DNA from: Nemertoderma westbladi
Taxonomy: Eukaryota > Xenacoelomorpha > Nemertodermatida > Nemertodermatidae
NCBI GenBank assembly: GCA_032718475.1
Contig: JAUCBJ010000087.1
Coordinates: 1 to 64,000, forward strand
DNA: 64,000 nucleotides
Reading direction: 5' to 3'
Part shown: piece by piece, positions 33,366 through 44,779 of the stretch
Layout: each line of letters opens with the position of its first letter
Position numbering within the stretch: position 1 is the first letter of the stretch
Notes under the pieces: model-generated
What the model was told of the DNA's origin: nothing
Databases searched by the model: none
Seen by the model: the letters and a program-made list of their open reading frames with translations, nothing else
Position numbers and translations under genes: made by a program

Positions 33366-36067
33366 GATAGACAGGTTCTACCTATGCAACTGAATGCTAT
33401 AATGCCCAAATACGAAGTATGCTTATTTTTTTTAAAATAAATAAAACATTTAGATTTTTGCCAATTTTTAATTGTAATAGGATAACCACATCGCCTACTG
33501 CAAAATTTCTAAAAGATCTAAACCAAAAATCTAATAGCTAATCATTTTAATTACAACTCTACTAGCTCATCATTATGTAAAAATTAAAAAAAATAAAATA
33601 AAATCACAAAAAACACATAAAAAAAAACACATTTTCGTCACCCAGGCCACAGTACTACCTAATAATTATTGTAAAGCGAAAATACAAATCTTCTTAAATA
33701 GGGAGATATTCTACATATTAAATGGCGGCGTACATTTACCTTTAAAATTGACGTAGCAACTTCGATAGAATCGGGTTCCCAAAATAGTTAGGTCTTCAAG
33801 CCCACCATCTACCAAATCCAAAGGAATCTTCACATTTCCATCTAATTCTTCCTATCGCGGCAATCTTATTTCGCAAAGGACAAAAGTCCTTCTCATATTG
33901 CTATCGCTGCATTTTATCTTGGGTTTCCAACTTTTGGATTTTTTGGATCAATATAAAGCAGTAGATCCAGATAAGGCAATCTTTCGCAAAACGAAATGTC
34001 ACATTAATCACAATTTTTTTAGTTATTTAGCCAAAGCACTCGTCTCCTCCAACTCTCTTTATGGCCCCTTTTCATTGCCTAAATGTAGCCTATTACTGCA
34101 ATGTTTTGAAATATGTATTACATTAAACATAATATTTTAGAATGTTTACTGCTGTTGCTAACACATTCTCTATATACATAGCTTAACATTTTTCGGTAAT
34201 TTTTTTTTATGATTTTACCCTCAAAACAAACGGCAATAAAAAAAATTGCTCAACCTTTCCCAAAGTCTTTATAGCGAAAATGTATTGTTATAATGTGGAC
34301 CAACATCATGGGCAAATAAAATTGCAGTCATACGCTGGAGAACGGTTCGTCAGTAAAATGTACCAAGCGTCTACTCGACTAATATGAACTGCCTAGAGAA
34401 TGTATTTCTATTTAATGAGTTTCCACAGTGACAATAATAATAAGCTATTAATAGATATTACAATTAACCAAATATAATTAACAACTAAATTATTCTGAAC
34501 AATAAAAGTTATAAACTACACTTTATTATGCAATGGAATAAAAAATAAGGTGATTGTTCCCAGATGAGATCCAGGCTAAAAATCGACATGGCTCACATAT
34601 TTCAACAATGATTCATCCATTCCGAGCTCAGATTACATGATAGCCCCTGTACATAATTCAGTTAATTGAGGATCATACTCACCAGTCAATCTCCAGTCTC
34701 GCCAATTATAGAATTAGCAGTGAATAGGCTACCAAGGTAATTGTAGAGTAGAGGTAACCTCAGTGAACTCACCACCTGCATTAATTAAGTGATCTGTATT
34801 ACACCTGATAAACTCGGTGGAAAGCACCTCTTAGTTTTTCATCAATTAACATTCAGAAACAATCCAGACGGGGGGTCTGGATTGGGTCCAGCTTGGACTT
34901 TCCAAATTATAGAGTTAGTGATGGCTTTTCCTGGGATTATCTTTCCATGCTTTCTCGACTGTGGCTTTGATCTGGAACAACATGTTTGTAAATAAGATCT
35001 GCAACCAAATCTGTGATCTCATTGATACATCAGTAGTTATATTTGCTAAGTGCTTCTTTCGGAACATGATTTCTATCCACTGGATATAGTCTACAAGCCT
35101 TAAATCCGGCACTATCATATTATTATCATAATCATATTGGCACTACTCTTACTTTAACTTCTTGATACCATGTTTCAAGTCTCCAATCAGACAAAACAGA
35201 CCTCCAGTATGGTGGCTCATGGAGGCCAACTGAAAAAAATATGTATATGTGGCACCCATGGTCTACACTTCTAATTAAGTCATTCATGGGTCATGGAGGC
35301 CACCTATAAAAATATACTTAGCTTCCACGGTTCAAATAATAAACAAGTATCATAATTAATATTGTAGTATTATTTGTATTGGCACTCATGGGCCAGTGTT
35401 ACATTTACATACAGTGTTACAAAAACATAGGTGGCCCATGGAGGCCAACTCCATAGAAAAGCATTATAGTCTTGGCATGGAGGCCATCATGGTGGGAATT
35501 TTAAAACCACAGTAGCTGACTGCACTATACTTTCATTTTTGTCTACCTGTACTGGTAGGCCTATTGGTCAGTTTATTAATGGTTAACTATGTTATGTGTG
35601 TTTGTGTACGAGTACCGGTAGTGATTGTGTAGTCAGTTTGTGAAAATATTGTTCTGTTCTGCTCTGCATCTGGCATTTGTCTGTTTGTTATATTCATTTT
35701 TTGTTGATTTTAATTTGTTTCCGAGTACTAGCTGTTAGAAACATCACTATTCTGCTATCAGGCCTACACTAAATGTGATGTCTTGTCTCAAGTTTTCAGA
35801 CATCGAATTGTTAAAAGATAAGATGTCAGAGAAGCGCATGAAGGAAGGGAAGAACCATCCACCATGGTTACTCGTACAGAGAATGCCTAACAAACCGGGC
35901 CGTCTAAATAAATTTGAAATTTAAAAAAGTTATCGGCACTAGGCACTTTGTGCCATTTGATGACATGGAACTAACAAGTGGATAACATTATTCATGCCTG
36001 TGAAAGTAATAAGTAGTAAGTAATAAGTAATAAGTAGGAAGTAATAAGTAGTAAGCGTCGGAATCTA
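33366..36067. other. Non-coding stretch; short ATGGAGGCC repeats
   Basis: 35220-35490 has five or so copies of CATGGAGGCCAACT-type words spaced irregularly. A possible short exon at 35826-35927 (plus, MSEKRMKEGKNHPPWLL..) is open but unidentified. ORFs at 33898-34140 and 34789-34995 have no motif. I see no gene. Confidence 0.4.
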
Positions 36068-36700
36068 ATGGCGCTTTGTTTGCTTCTGATAGAGGTCCAG
36101 TCTGCACTGAGCTCGAGCAGATTCAATCCAAAAAGGTTTACCTTGTTAACTTCAATTCAACAAGTTAGTGTTCTTAATCTGTCTCAATCTGTTCAATCTA
36201 CTCCTACCCAGCTTCCTGTTGATACAACAACTATCGCATTCGCATCAACAAGTAAATCACGAAATTTAAGTGGGTGTTACCCATTGAAGTCAGTCTTTGT
36301 GGCGCAGTTGCTAAATGCTGGTATTTGTGTCAAGCCAAATCAACATGCAACTGTCACGATTGAGCAGTACAATGTGGGAACGGAGTCTTGGGAAGTAGCA
36401 AAACCTATCGAGCTTAGTATAGATTATGAACCATTTGCTGAGGGTGGATCAAGGTTAGCCTATCTCGCTATGGATGACAATAAGAAGAAATGGGTGGTAA
36501 AACGCTATGAAGAAACCACCGCTATGGTGATTGGTGTTGTTGGATTGACCATAGAACAGCACACGCAAACAGGTCCAGGGTCATAGAGTGGCAAGCTACT
36601 TAGCCATACAATTTACTAAAATCTTTAGATAAGAAACAAATAGATATCCCACCACAGCATTGCATGGTCAAATTAATGGGGAGACAATTGAGTATGGAAA
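36068..36700 (+). pseudogene. Alpha-kinase domain fragment, frameshifted
   Basis: The frame from 36068 encodes ~100 unassigned residues and then an atypical (alpha) kinase N-lobe: CVKPNQHATVTIEQYNVG, YEPFAEGGSRLAYLAM (glycine-rich strand) and KKWVVKRYEE (the ATP-binding Lys). It stops at 36585. A one-base shift near 36560 opens the next expected piece (QVQGHRVASYLAIQFTKIF), after which it decays. Alpha-kinases phosphorylate eEF2, myosin and others and are expanded in several invertebrates. The C lobe with the catalytic Asp and zinc site is gone. Confidence 0.6.
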
Positions 36701-36844
36701 GTAGGTCGTGTGACAGAAATATTCACAGGAAAGGATGGACATGTGAGAGTCATGGAAGTAAAAGTCAAGGGTAAGGTATACAAAAGAGGGATCATCAAGC
36801 TGTGCCTTCTTGAAGAGGTACAGACACGATTAAATATGAAGTAA
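36693..36844 (+). pseudogene. BEL/Pao retrotransposon integrase C-terminal tail
   Basis: Reads WKVGRVTEIFTGKDGHVRVM, then KVYKRGIIKLCLLEE before TAA. This matches the end of BEL/Pao pol (W..GRV...GKDG.VR......R...KL..LE). Nothing upstream of it in the same frame is BEL-like; it abuts the alpha-kinase relic directly. Confidence 0.65.
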
Positions 36845-36989
36845 TCTCACTTAAATGTAATAGCCCATTAGCAGTAAACAGTAGAGTCAGCTCACCGTAA
36901 TATCAGTGAGTTAGCTAAACTCTAAGAGTTTTATGGGCATTACAATGTTAGTGAGAGGTAGGGGTAACCCAGTTCCTACGACCATTACC

Positions 36990-38055
36990 ACTACCATTAC
37001 CGCAAAAAGTAACTACTGTACAATCCCTGTGAAGGACAACTAGTTTCGTTACCACTGCATACCAGCACTGATAGTTTTCCCGAAGTGTTTCGTAAAATTC
37101 TTGGTATACCCAGCCAAATCGTTCCAACCGTTTAAATGATCATTCGAGACAACCACCATCTTTATCGAAAGAAATTGAATATGAATGGTACCGAGATTAT
37201 TCATATGATGAGACAGTGTAGAGGTAGTGAACCGTATTCAATGGTCATGATTGAAACTGAAGCTCAGGCTTTTAGGATACGAATAAATATTCATGACACG
37301 GAATTAAATCGCATAATAACATATGGCACTAGTTAATCTGTAGTCAATATCAGAAAACTTGGAGACTCCTTCTTTTCTTTATTACCTAATTCTAGTATCA
37401 CTCATGATGGATCCAGTAGACTGCAATTTGAGGAATCTATGGAATTCGATGTCGAACCCCAACATGACCATGACCAACCTCCTCAGGACCAACTAACTGT
37501 AATCGTCCAAAGAAAGGGGTAGCTGCTGTCTGTGATAATTGTAAACGAAACTCAACAATAATTTATGATCTCGATATTCATTTCCTCCCTGGGGTTTTTA
37601 AAGGAAATAAATATGGTGCAGTTAACCCTTCCAAAGTTGTGCACTGAATGTTCAATTTACCTGTCTGATCATCGAGTAATGGAGAGAGAGTGGTATAAGT
37701 ATATTTGGCCTAGTCTGGTGTGGTCTCTTTTACATACTGAGAAAGAAAATTACTATCTTCTTCCCGATCAATTCTGGTCTGTATTGCCATACACAATTCG
37801 TGATATATGGAAAAGTATTGTAGGACATGAAGAAATATTAACCGTGTTTGTACAAAACTCACGAGTGCTACATCATAGAACCAATACTTGCGACAAAGGA
37901 TCTAGGTTTTCTGAAAGAAGCCATGGAATTAGTTTCGTTTTTTTTAGAATATTAATGCCTGCGAGGGCCATGAAGGGCAACTTAAAACTCAATAAAATTT
38001 TGTGTACAGGTATTTGGGATGGTTTCCAACCTAATCCGCATTGGTTCATTTGAAA
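36990..38055 (+). pseudogene. Decayed coding region of unknown TE or gene
   Basis: Several frames in succession encode coherent protein: SFPEVFRKILGIPSQIVPTV, MEFDVEPQHDHDQPPQDQL, VCDNCKRNSTIIYDLDIHFL and WYKYIWPSLVWSLLHTEKEN followed by YYLLPDQFWSVLPYTIRDIW. The CxxC piece suggests half of a zinc finger. Stops and shifts separate the pieces. No family assigned. Confidence 0.4.
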
Positions 38056-38460
38056 TATTTAATGAGTAATACAATTTTATATGTGCACGAAAAGTACCGA
38101 AAAGTCTCATTTTTTGAAATTTTGGAGTCTGAGAGGGACATGAAAACCAAGTCCAAAAATAAAAAAAAAATCGCATACAACGTTTTTAGATGGCATATCA
38201 CATTTTCCATACTGGTTCAACAGTAAATTCGATAAAAAGTAAAAAATGACCAACCTAATAAACAGTGTTGAACATTTTAGTCGCAAAAAAAATAAAAAAT
38301 AAACAAAACCCGAATTTTAAGTAAAAAATCATCATTCCTGAACAATTTTGATTTTGGCACTCGTGTTGTTCTTTCAAGACAGGAACGATAATTGTGAGTG
38401 AATAATACCAAACCAATAAAGGGCTTAAATAAGAAGAGTCTATCTTTTATCTTTTGCCGT

Positions 38461-38632
38461 CTTTTGCAAAGACGGCAATGATGTCCAGGTGGGATCGAAC
38501 TGGTGACCTCCGGGTTGGAAGCCTGATGCTCTAACCATTCAGCTAGCGAGCTGAATGGTTAGAGCATCAGGCTTCCAACCCGGAGGTCACCAGTTCGATC
38601 CCACCTGGACATCATTGCCGTCTTTGCAAAAG
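38461..38632. repeat. Perfect 84-bp-arm palindrome of a tRNA-Gly-like sequence
   Basis: 38461-38544 and 38549-38632 are exact reverse complements with a 4-nt centre (AGCG). Each arm carries the 3' three-quarters of a tRNA: D-arm GCTGAATGGTTAGAGC, anticodon loop CTTCCAA (anticodon TCC, Gly), variable region AGGTC, T arm ACCAGTTCGATCCCACCT and acceptor GGACA. The 5' acceptor strand is replaced by the mirror copy, so neither arm is a full gene. Both have good B boxes. Read through, it would be a long hairpin RNA. Confidence 0.9.
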
Positions 38633-39069
38633 CTGTGCCCAACAAAAAAAGTTATAATAATATGAAGCCACTCATTCACCCATAACACCAATAATAATTA
38701 AGATGGGTGATGACAGTGGATGTAATATTGGCAATTATATTTAGTTACAATTGTACAATTACAATAGTTACAATTATTATCTTTTTTTTAAATTTTTATC
38801 AATTTTTGAAATTTAAAATTTTTTAAAACTTTTGAATTTGTTTTTATTTTGAAAATTTAGAAAAAAATTCGAAAAAATTTAAAAATTTAAAAATATTTTT
38901 ATATTTTATTTTTCGATTTCCATGATTTTGACAAAATTTTCAAATTTTTGTCTATAGCCGGATCTCAGTTCTGGAAAATTTTTATTTAGCCGAGCTCAAA
39001 GGGTTAAAGTGCTAATATAGGAGCGGCCAGATGTTCAGTAGTAGTTATAATTAGTTCGATATTCTAATC
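38633..39069. other. AT-rich non-coding stretch
   Basis: 38770-38960 is almost all A/T (AAATTTTTAA words). No gene is seen. Confidence 0.6.
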
Positions 39070-39833
39070 ACACATGACGAAAGTCCCTTACACATAATAG
39101 GTATTTGGGATGCTGATCACGAATATGACACTGAAATTTGCCACCAATCTTCTTCAACATCATTAATTCGAGGACGTGGCCATGTTCAGTGCAATGTAAC
39201 TGAACATGATGCCAGTGCAGTTGATGTACAATTGTCATCTACATCAACACAAAGTTATCGACATGGACATGGGTGCGCCAGTGGTAGGAGCATTGGTCTA
39301 AAGATAAAATCACGCATTTGAAATACAGTACTTGGTATTTTGATATAATCAAATACATAAATATACATATTGAAATACTGAATGACAATCACATTATACT
39401 TTTCGAAATACTGAATGATTATTATCGAAATTCTAAAGGACATTTATATACCGTACTTATCGAAATAATACTGAATGAAATATCTTACTTATATTTTTTT
39501 AATGTTTTTCAGGCTGTTGCCTAAGTAATTTTTGATTTAAGTTCTATTTTACATGCAATTTTATTTTTGGAAGTTGAACCTTGATATGCTTCTAAGTGAA
39601 TATCTTTCCACAAACATGTGCTCATGGTCCTCCTCGATTTGTTCTACTCGCATCCAAAATGAATCGCATAATAATTTCGCATCCGTAATGAAGATGTTGG
39701 AGCTTCAACCTGTTCTCCGATTGCTACCCAGTTTATTGATTCCGATGACAATACCTTTATTGATCTTCCTAAGGAAAACATGCAACCTGATGAACCTGAA
39801 GGAATATGTTGTCTGACTCAAATGCTGGCGCCG

Positions 39834-39928
39834 TCGAACAATGCACCAGCTACTGGTACATTCTTTGAAGAAGTTCTCCCATCGAACAATGCACAGCTAC
39901 TGGTACATTCTTTGAAGAAGTTCTCTGT
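39834..39928 (+). repeat. ~48-bp tandem duplication
   Basis: TCGAACAATGCACCAGCTAC with TGGTACATTCTTTGAAGAAG and TTCTCCCA is followed at once by a near-identical second copy. It lies in the HECT pseudogene. Confidence 0.85.
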
Positions 39929-39943
39929 TTTCAAGTTCCGGAG

Positions 39944-40270
39944 CTTTGGTTCTCCCAAGCTTGACAATAGAACAAAATCGCCTCCGCTTTGCAGGACATT
40001 GCTTTCGCCGTGAGGACCAGGCAGTGCATAATCTTGTACTTTGGCAGCCTCATGGAGTGAATAAGCAGCAGCCTCATGGAGTGAATAAGCATGGTGGACA
40101 GCCCATGACTTTCTTGAGACGCATCTTAATGGACACTGGCCTTGAAGATGCGGATGATCTAGCAAATTTCATGGGTGATAGGTAGTTGTGGCAGCGCATT
40201 TTTGTCAACAAGCCGGCACAGCATTCTTAAAAATGCAGCTGCAATGCAGCATGCCGATCCTAGTAGTAGT
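39944..40270 (+). mobile_element. 3' end of non-LTR element (family 1, copy 2) with 11-bp TSD
   Basis: It encodes RLRFAGHCFRREDQAVHNLV, QPHGVNKHGGQPMTFLRRIL and GLEDADDLANFMGDR. It ends in GATCCTAGTAGTAGT. AAGTTCCGGAG (39933-39943) and AAGTTCCAGAG (40271-40281) flank it, a target duplication with one mismatch. A 24-bp unit (CAGCCTCATGGAGTGAATAAG) is doubled within. It is 5'-truncated, as target-primed insertions usually are. Confidence 0.88.
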
Positions 40271-41342
40271 AAGTTCCAGAGAACAATGAGGGGGAACAAG
40301 AACCCCAACACATTTGTCAACCATGTAACGATACCTTAACCAATGTTTTGTTAAGTTTAATGGAAAGGTTTGAGAATGACGATAAATACACTTGTATTGA
40401 AATAGTAAGAGGACATGCTATGGTTGATTTCGGGGGGCCCAAGAAGGGAACTATTTACTTTGTTCTTCACTAATCAACCTGCTTGTTACAATTGTCACAA
40501 TTTAGATAAGCTTGGCATGTTTCTAAATCTTGGAAAGTTAACCGCTATTAGTCTTCTTAATAGATCGTCGGGCCCTCATTTCTTTACTCCTTCTGTAGCT
40601 TGAGCAATATTGGATATCCCATCCGAAGTTGATATTTCAGAGGTGCCTCGTGAAGACAAACTGTATGATAAACTACAAGTTATTCAAAGTATTGATGATG
40701 AAACGGAGTTTAAAAATTGCATTGGTGATTTTCCAGAGCGTTTTGACATGGGTCTTACTAAAGCAAGTTTAGATTTACAAGACAAAAATTATGTGTAAAA
40801 AATCTACTATTTCTAAACATATAGTTGGTAGTTCGGTATGGGAAGAAATAATGATGTACCGTCGAGGTTTGAAAGCTTTTGGTGTGTATGATGCTCTATT
40901 GAGATTTCCCGAGGATATTATGAAACTTTTTACTTATCAGGATGTTACATATCAACAGGCTAGAGCATGCTTTGAACCTATCTTTCAGGCAACCCCATGA
41001 AGCGCAGAGAGTGAGAAAGAGGCTCTGATTTGTTACAGATTTAATTCATTCCTGAAGAAGGTTGGTGAAAAGAAAATATATGTTAATGATATCACAGGTT
41101 CAGAAAATCCTCTTGATCTAAGTCAGGTATTGCAGTTCGCCAGCGGCTCATCCAAATTGGTGTGTAATACATGCGATCCGGCTCTCGTTTTTCAACTCAA
41201 TGATCGTTATTTGTCTGGGACTACGAAGGACTTTCATAATAACTTTTCAGATGATATTATTTGTGGTACTGGTTTTGGAATTGCTTAACTATTTATTTTA
41301 TATTAATTCTAAAATTACAATTTTTTAATTTACAACTTCATT

Positions 41343-41372
41343 ATTATGCGGGGGGGGGGGGGGGGGAGCCAA
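41343..41372. repeat. Poly-G run
   Basis: A run of about 17-18 G follows TATGC. It lies between the two convergent HECT regions. Length may be unreliable in an assembly. Confidence 0.8.
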
Positions 41373-41527
41373 TGTTACGAATTTATGGACAGCAGCCAAA
41401 TATAATAATAATAGACCATCTTAGTTAACAGAGAAACACAATACATTTTAAACATTTAAACAATATTATAAAGTTATGCATTTTCCCGAATAAATTCTTG
41501 ATATCCGCCCTCTATGTGGGTGGTCGA

Positions 41528-42290
41528 TTAGGTAAAGCGCAGTATTTGTACAGTCCTGCAATGAGGAGCACCGTTCGGGTGAAAAAGCGTTACCCCTAGA
41601 CCCTGGTCACTCAAAAGACTAACTGTGTTTTCGCATATTGGCACATCACAAGTTAAGTTACGTAATAAATTTAAGTCTTCACTCTCAATTGGATGGAGGT
41701 AATTTGGGATGTCCAAGTACAGAATAATCGGTTTTCCGGGTTTGGAAAGTGTTCTGCTCTTTCTAATTCTATGTGTATTCCACAGTTCTTTCATGGAGTT
41801 TAGAGTGCGTTGTAAATAACTCATAAATGAGTAGCGCAATATTTCAATGTGTAATTGATTGGATGAATCAATTATTCTTTCAGTTTCCAACCAGTTAAAA
41901 TGCATCATCCATGTGCTCACGCCAAGCTGTGGAAACTTCGACCATCAACTTTCAATGCGTTGATTGCATGAGCTTTTTCCATAAAGATAAGTAGAATCAT
42001 AACAGCTCTCCTGTCTTCGTGTTGTGTTCGTAGAAAATGCTGCATTGTTTCCACATTGACATTCTCAGTGCCACAATCTGATCTAATTAAATGTGGCACC
42101 CCGTTAAGTTGTTCGACAACACAGAAAAAGTAATTTCCAACCACAAACGGGTCATTATTTGTTGACGCACAATCAAGCCACATAATTTTGCCGCTGTATC
42201 CATCTGTACAACCATGAACAGCGAAACCATAAACTTTAAGTTTGTCCCAACCATCTATATGATACATGTAGTTGGGCCCAAGCGCATTGT
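41528..42290 (-). pseudogene. rve-type integrase/DDE transposase core, decayed
   Basis: The minus strand encodes YNALGPNYMYHIDGWDKLKV, FAVHGCTDGYSGKIMWLDCA, STNNDPFVVGNYFF, GVPHLIRSDCGTENVNV (second Asp in RSDCGTEN) and MQHFLRTQHED. After a frameshift near 41920 it continues as WMMHFNWLETERIIDSSNQL and so on to TAA at 41528. The HIDG..K...D.....W form with R.D.GTEN is a known integrase-like family of animal TEs (IS3EU/Ginger-like; which one is uncertain). The expected E-box (STSNQRIE-like) is degraded. It lies downstream of the HECT relic on the same strand. Confidence 0.7.
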
Positions 42291-42736
42291 AAGTACGTCT
42301 TACAGTTTTATTACGGATCCTTTGCTAACACTGATCGGATCGAGTGATCGATGAATAATTGAAATAACTTCTTCTCTTACGAATATGGTATTTCTTAAGG
42401 AGTTTTTCTCGTGGTCATAAACAAATAGTACCCGTGATAACGTTGGCCTATTAAGTTTATAAATATTCCTAATTTATTTTGCTTGAAAAAATATTCCAAA
42501 TTTTTTTTTCTGAAAAAATATTCCTAATTTGTTCTCACAGCAAATATTTTAGGCATATTTTTTATGGCCCCAAATCACCACCATATAAAATATAATTTGC
42601 CTTATTAAATTGTATTATTGTAAATTAATTCCGATCACAAATAAATTTCAAAGCACTGAATAGGCCTACATACATATCAAACTCTCCCGAACCCAGCCCC
42701 TACTCAAAGTAAGAATTTACAAGTAAAACATTCATA

Positions 42737-44601
42737 TCAATTATCCGAACTGATATGAAGTGGGATCATAAGTTGATAAGCACATGTCGAGTATGTAATG
42801 CGACAATGGCAACCTGTCGGACACTCTTTAAACATTACGCTCAATCTAGGAACAAATGTGGGGTTGTGAGATCCAAACAACCAATGAAGCAAGTGCTTCT
42901 TAGTTAAAAGGAAACTTCCACTATTCAAACTCATGTCATCGTCCAGCTTCTCTAGTTAGTTGCCACCCCAAAATAGGATATCGTCTTCGTGAAAATATCT
43001 GTTCGATCCAGTCTCAGACTGATTTAAATAAAGAGCCTCATCCCAAAACTCACCGATGAACACCTTAAATGGGCAATATAGGCACTTATAGAGTAGCTGA
43101 GGGGAGATATCCCTATCCGCCAAACAGTTCTGAAACCCCTCCTTCATGGAATCAATGGTGGTTTTATTTGCGATCAGCACAGCTGATCAGCAGTCAGCAG
43201 GTCAGAAGTCTTCCTGTTGTCACTTGCACTACCTGCCCCAATAATAATACCAAGTTCACCACAAGAATATCGCAGCTCGTCGCTTACTCGGCCCAACAGA
43301 ATCTCTTCAACCATAGGGGGAACTTCGTCAATAGATTCAACGTAACTTAAACAACTAGAATCTTCCCCGTACATATCAATACGGGCCACTATGCGCCAAT
43401 ACGGGCCAATATGCATTATACTAATAGTCTGCTCCCCATGGAGTAACGAAATAGCTAACATCTTTCCTAAGGCTAAGAATTGTCCATTTGCTACATTCGA
43501 AACGACAGCAGCTGAAGGAACAACAAATTGACCAAGGACAATGAACAGTAGCGACGATGGCAACAAGTTTATTAAAGATCCAAAAAAATCCCTCCTTAAA
43601 CCACCTTGGTCGCAACCAGATTCACCTTGAAAATAAATCGCCAATTTTTTATTGGGATTTATCCTTTCAATAGCCTTTAGACCATCTTCTAAGAGAAACC
43701 ACCGGCGAATACGAATTTTTTGGAGCTCATCAAGGTCAGTAAATCCAGGTGCATTCTCATCGTAAACATAATTAAACTGTAGTCGCTTTAATATTTCAAA
43801 ATCTCCCTGGGTAATGACTGTCTGAGAAATGGGCACAATGGCCGCACCCACACTCTCCCTTGCTGAAGCATATTCTTCTGTCATTTCCCCCATTGAATCA
43901 AAACTGACATCAAGTAAACTGGAGTTATCAATAGGTTGGAAAGGATGATCTGACTCCTCCCTCATAAACCTACTCCAGGAGATATCATCGCGCTGTTCCG
44001 GGAGCTGCTTTGGCTTTCACTCTGGTCGTGGTTGTCCGATGGTTGAAATGCATCAGAGTCACCACTACTATCAATCAATTGTACGTAAATCGGTATCTTC
44101 TGTGGATAAAAACATCGAAATGCTTCGGCTGAAAATTTGAAATCATTACTAACACTGACTGATAAGCGTGATTACTTTCTCGACAACTTTAACAAACCGA
44201 AATTCCGTTCCATCTCCACAACATGATGGTGGAGACAATAGACAGTTTCTTGTCTTTTCTTTGTCTTCACCATCGCCACTCCCATATCATATAGCAGAAT
44301 GTTTGATGATAGTATCTTTAGAGAGTGTACACCTGGTTTCCCCGGAGAGGAACTGTCAAAGAACTACTAATGTTTTATGGGCAATAGATCTGACCGGTCT
44401 TCCTCGTTGGCATTGTACTGTTGTACTCCTATTATTGTTGCTGGTACTTCGTATTTGCATATTTGATGCGCTTGGAAAAACAACTTCCGTAGTTCTTCGC
44501 CTGAAACCTGCGTTTGGACGCGGCAATCCCTCTTGATATGGTGAAAAAGTACGCTGTAATTCCGAATGGATACCAGCTCCGGAATCCTCTATTAACCTCA
44601 A
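42737..44601 (-). pseudogene. HECT-domain (G2E3-like) TE gene, minus strand, decayed
   Basis: The N-terminal part (44601-43970) is Ser/Arg/Pro-rich in shifting frames. From 43965 comes LKRLQFNYVYDENAPGF, the HECT N lobe (KKLAIYFQGESGCDQGGLRR, LGKMLAISLLHGEQTISI) and, after a shift near 43178, DSMKEGFQNCLADRDISP. After a stop near 42958 it has the C lobe LLHWLFGSHNPTFVPRLSV, CHCRITYSTCAYQLMIPLH (catalytic Cys in STC). So the active-site region survives but the frame does not, unless two short introns remove the breaks. Together with the downstream integrase it suggests one element. Confidence 0.75.
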
Positions 44602-44633
44602 GTCTTCTACCTACATGCACTACAATAATTATA

Positions 44634-44672
44634 GACTTTAATTCATTGATGATTTAAAGTTCTCTATATTAA
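44634..44672. repeat. 39-bp hairpin repeat, isolated copy
   Basis: Identical over 39 bp to 46737-46775 (GACTTTAATTCATTGATGAT, then TTAAAGTTCTCTATATTAA). The word ACTTTAA...TTTAAAGT makes it self-complementary. It lies at the 5' end of the minus-strand HECT region. Confidence 0.85.
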
Positions 44673-44779
44673 CCCTATTAGTACTGGGCTATAAAATGTT
44701 GTACAAATACTAAAATCTCCAAATTTTTACAAAAATGTCTGATTTTTTGTTTGTACGTAGGTATCACTAGTCTGGATCC

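Larger units (their letters stand above)
39070..41287 (+). pseudogene. Decayed HECT-domain (G2E3-like) gene, plus strand
   Basis: Upstream pieces (SSSTSLIRGRGHVQCNV at ~39150; IDSDDNTFIDLPKENMQPDE at ~39730) precede a HECT core: CIEIVRGHAMVDFGG, GGPRRELFTLFF, LGKLTAISLLNRSSGPHFF, YRRGLKAFGVYD, FNSFLKKVGEKKI, LSQVLQFASGSSKLV and NFSDDIICGTG. HECT ligases pass ubiquitin through a C-lobe Cys. Here frames shift in a G run near 40436 and stops fall at 40602, 40796 and 41000. The C-lobe Cys motif is not clear. A non-LTR 3' end is inserted at 39944. Such HECT ORFs are common in TEs. Confidence 0.65.
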
